From contig JAODNF010000342.1 of NCBI GenBank assembly GCA_025464915.1, positions 1 through 7,201 of the forward strand: a stretch of 7,201 nucleotides of DNA. The letters are read 5' to 3'. Shown one piece after another: positions 6,130 to 7,201 of the stretch. The notes beneath the pieces were generated by a model, which ran no database searches, was not told the origin of the DNA, and worked only from the letters and a program-made list of their open reading frames with translations. Numbering within the stretch: the stretch's first letter is position 1; each line of letters starts with the position of its first letter. Source of the DNA: Frankiales bacterium (GTDB taxonomy: Bacteria; Actinomycetota; Actinomycetes; Mycobacteriales; SCTD01). Position numbers and translations under genes: made by a program.

Positions 6130-6408
6130 ATGACCGCACCCGGGTACGCCAGCAGCAAGGCCGCTCACCTGGCGCGGCTGTCGCGCGTCGAGGGCCAGGT
6201 GCGGGGCATCGCCCGGATGGTGGAGGACGACAAGTACTGCATCGACGTCCTCACGCAGGTCTCCGCCGCTACGAAGGCGCTGCAGGCCGTCGCGCTCGCG
6301 CTCCTCGACGAGCACATGGGCCACTGCGTCGTGAACGCCGTCGGCGAGGAGCGGCAGGAGAAGCTGCGGGAGGCGTCGGACGCGATCGCCCGGTTGGTGA
6401 GGTCGTGA
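6130..6408 (+). CDS. csoR: CsoR-family copper-sensing transcriptional repressor
   Basis: This encodes 92 residues, the normal size for the all-helical CsoR/RcnR (DUF156) family. The diagnostic stretch RLSRVEGQVRGIARMVEDD (16-34) is followed by YC (36-37), then H62 and C66 in DEHMGHCV (60-67). Cys37/His62/Cys66 is the C-H-C set that binds Cu(I) in CsoR, as opposed to the nickel-type set of RcnR, and Tyr36 beside the cysteine is also typical. In this family the apo-repressor binds DNA and metal binding releases it. The matching palindrome sits directly upstream. The gene overlaps the following permease gene by GTGA, so the permease is probably its main target. Persulfide-sensing CstR proteins share much of the fold but lack the His, which favours copper here. 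Cu(I) specificity is inferred from residues only. Confidence 0.93.
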   Translation: MTAPGYASSKAAHLARLSRVEGQVRGIARMVEDDKYCIDVLTQVSAATKALQAVALALLDEHMGHCVVNAVGEERQEKLREASDAIARLVRS

Positions 6409-7201
6409 CGACCGTCCTCGACAGCCTGCAGGAGGCGTTCTTCATGCTCTGGGAGACGCTCTGGGCGCTCGTCCTCGGCTTCATCCTCGCCGGCGCTGTC
6501 CAGGCGTTCGTCTCCCGCGCGCAGATGCAGCGCGCCATGGGTGACCACCGCCCGCGCACGATCCTGCGCACCAGCCTGCTCGGGGCGGCGAGCAGCAGCT
6601 GCTCCTACGCCGCGAGCGCGCTCGCGAAGTCGCTGTTCCAGCGCGGCGCCGACTTCACCAGCGCCATGGTCTTCATGTTCGCCAGCACCAACCTGGTGAT
6701 CGAGCTCGGACTCGTGCTGTGGTTGCTGATGGGCTGGCAGTTCGCGCTGGCCGAGCTGGTCGGGGGCGTGCTCATGATCGCGCTGTTCGTGCTGCTCGCG
6801 CCGAGGGTGTTCCCCGCCCAGGAGCTGGCCGCGGCCCGCGCCCGCCTCGGTGACGCCGGCGAGCAGGAGGACCACGAGCGCGCGCCGCTCCGCGAGCGGG
6901 TCCGCACCCGGAGGGCGTGGGCCGACGCCGCCGGCTACACCGTCTCCGACCTGACCATGCTGCGCCGCGAGATCGTCATCGGGTACGTCGTCGCCGGCTT
7001 CATCGCCGTCGCCGTACCGGCCTCGGTCTTCCACGCCGTCTTCGTCCCGGGTCACGGGCTGCTGAGCGACGTGGCCAACGTGGTCGTCGCGCCGCTGATC
7101 GCGTTCGTCAGCTTCGTCTGCTCGATCGGCAACGTGCCGCTGGCTGCGGCACTTTACGAGGGCGGCATCAGCTTCGGCGGCACGGTGGCGTTCGTCTTCG
7201 C
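6405..7201 (+). CDS. COG0701/DUF318-type membrane permease, 5' part
   Basis: The GTG start (6405-6407) overlaps the csoR stop (GTGA), with GGTGAGG just upstream as a possible ribosome-binding site. The frame is open to the window's right edge (265 codons, no stop), so the C-terminus is missing. Helices are clear at about 10-36, a cysteine-containing region near 60-75, 84-110, 112-132, 192-214 and 222-245, with a long charged cytoplasmic loop at about 136-185. Two similarly placed motifs, AASSSCSYAA (61-70) and SFVCSIGNVPLAAALYEGG (236-254), are the paired cysteine loops of this family, whose members include the ArsP organoarsenical exporter. They suggest an internally duplicated transporter with Cys66 and Cys239 near the transport path. 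Coupling to csoR suggests export of Cu(I) or another thiol-reactive species. The substrate is not known and this is not a P-type copper ATPase. Confidence 0.85.
   Translation, partial: MTTVLDSLQEAFFMLWETLWALVLGFILAGAVQAFVSRAQMQRAMGDHRPRTILRTSLLGAASSSCSYAASALAKSLFQRGADFTSAMVFMFASTNLVIELGLVLWLLMGWQFALAELVGGVLMIALFVLLAPRVFPAQELAAARARLGDAGEQEDHERAPLRERVRTRRAWADAAGYTVSDLTMLRREIVIGYVVAGFIAVAVPASVFHAVFVPGHGLLSDVANVVVAPLIAFVSFVCSIGNVPLAAALYEGGISFGGTVAFVF

Noticed and set aside
6119..6133. Upstream mini-ORF ATG CTG GCG GCA TGA overlapping the csoR start
   Set aside because: Four codons arise easily by chance, its ATG lies within the operator and -10 candidate, and a leaderless mRNA would not contain it.

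Overview
This is a high-GC window (by eye around 70% or more, with G/C-rich third codon positions and many GTG starts), which points to an actinobacterium. The CsoR regulator, a DtxR/IdeR-like iron box, apparently leaderless promoters and a secreted immune-inhibitor-A-like protein fit that group. No rRNA, tRNA, phage gene, IS element or CRISPR array was found. Coding density is very high, and the only non-coding stretches are about 938-991, 1856-1965 and 6054-6129.

Layout. (1) Positions 1-937, + strand: C-terminal part of a secreted protein, probably an M6-type (immune inhibitor A-like) metallopeptidase. A strong hairpin separates it from the convergent next gene. (2) 992-1855, - strand: a Gfo/Idh/MocA-family NAD(P)-dependent oxidoreductase. 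A 110-base gap upstream of it holds three degenerate copies of a GCGGG..CCTCAT repeat, the last forming a hairpin. (3) 1966-6053, - strand: a tightly coupled four-gene operon, in transcription order a small lipoprotein, an FTR1-family high-affinity iron permease with an extracytoplasmic N-terminal domain, a HyuA-like (hydantoinase/oxoprolinase) ASKHA-fold protein, and a small single-pass membrane protein. The joins are GTGA overlaps (5631-5634 and 4372-4375) and a one-base gap (2383). (4) 6130-7201, + strand, divergent: a CsoR-type copper-sensing repressor overlapping by GTGA with a COG0701/DUF318-type permease that runs off the window.

How it works together. The 76-base divergent region 6054-6129 carries a 14/19 match to the DtxR/IdeR iron box, placed inside the predicted promoter of the iron operon, and a perfect CsoR-type palindrome (ATACCCCC-T-GGGGGTAT) just before csoR. 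The inferred picture is a metal-homeostasis island in which iron limitation switches on the lipoprotein/FTR1/HyuA-like/small-membrane-protein operon leftwards, and Cu(I) or a similar thiophilic ligand switches on csoR-permease rightwards. The unusual part is the HyuA-like protein inside the FTR1 operon. It has no HyuB partner here and lacks several acidic residues usual in the family's nucleotide-binding motifs, so it is the best candidate for an undescribed function.
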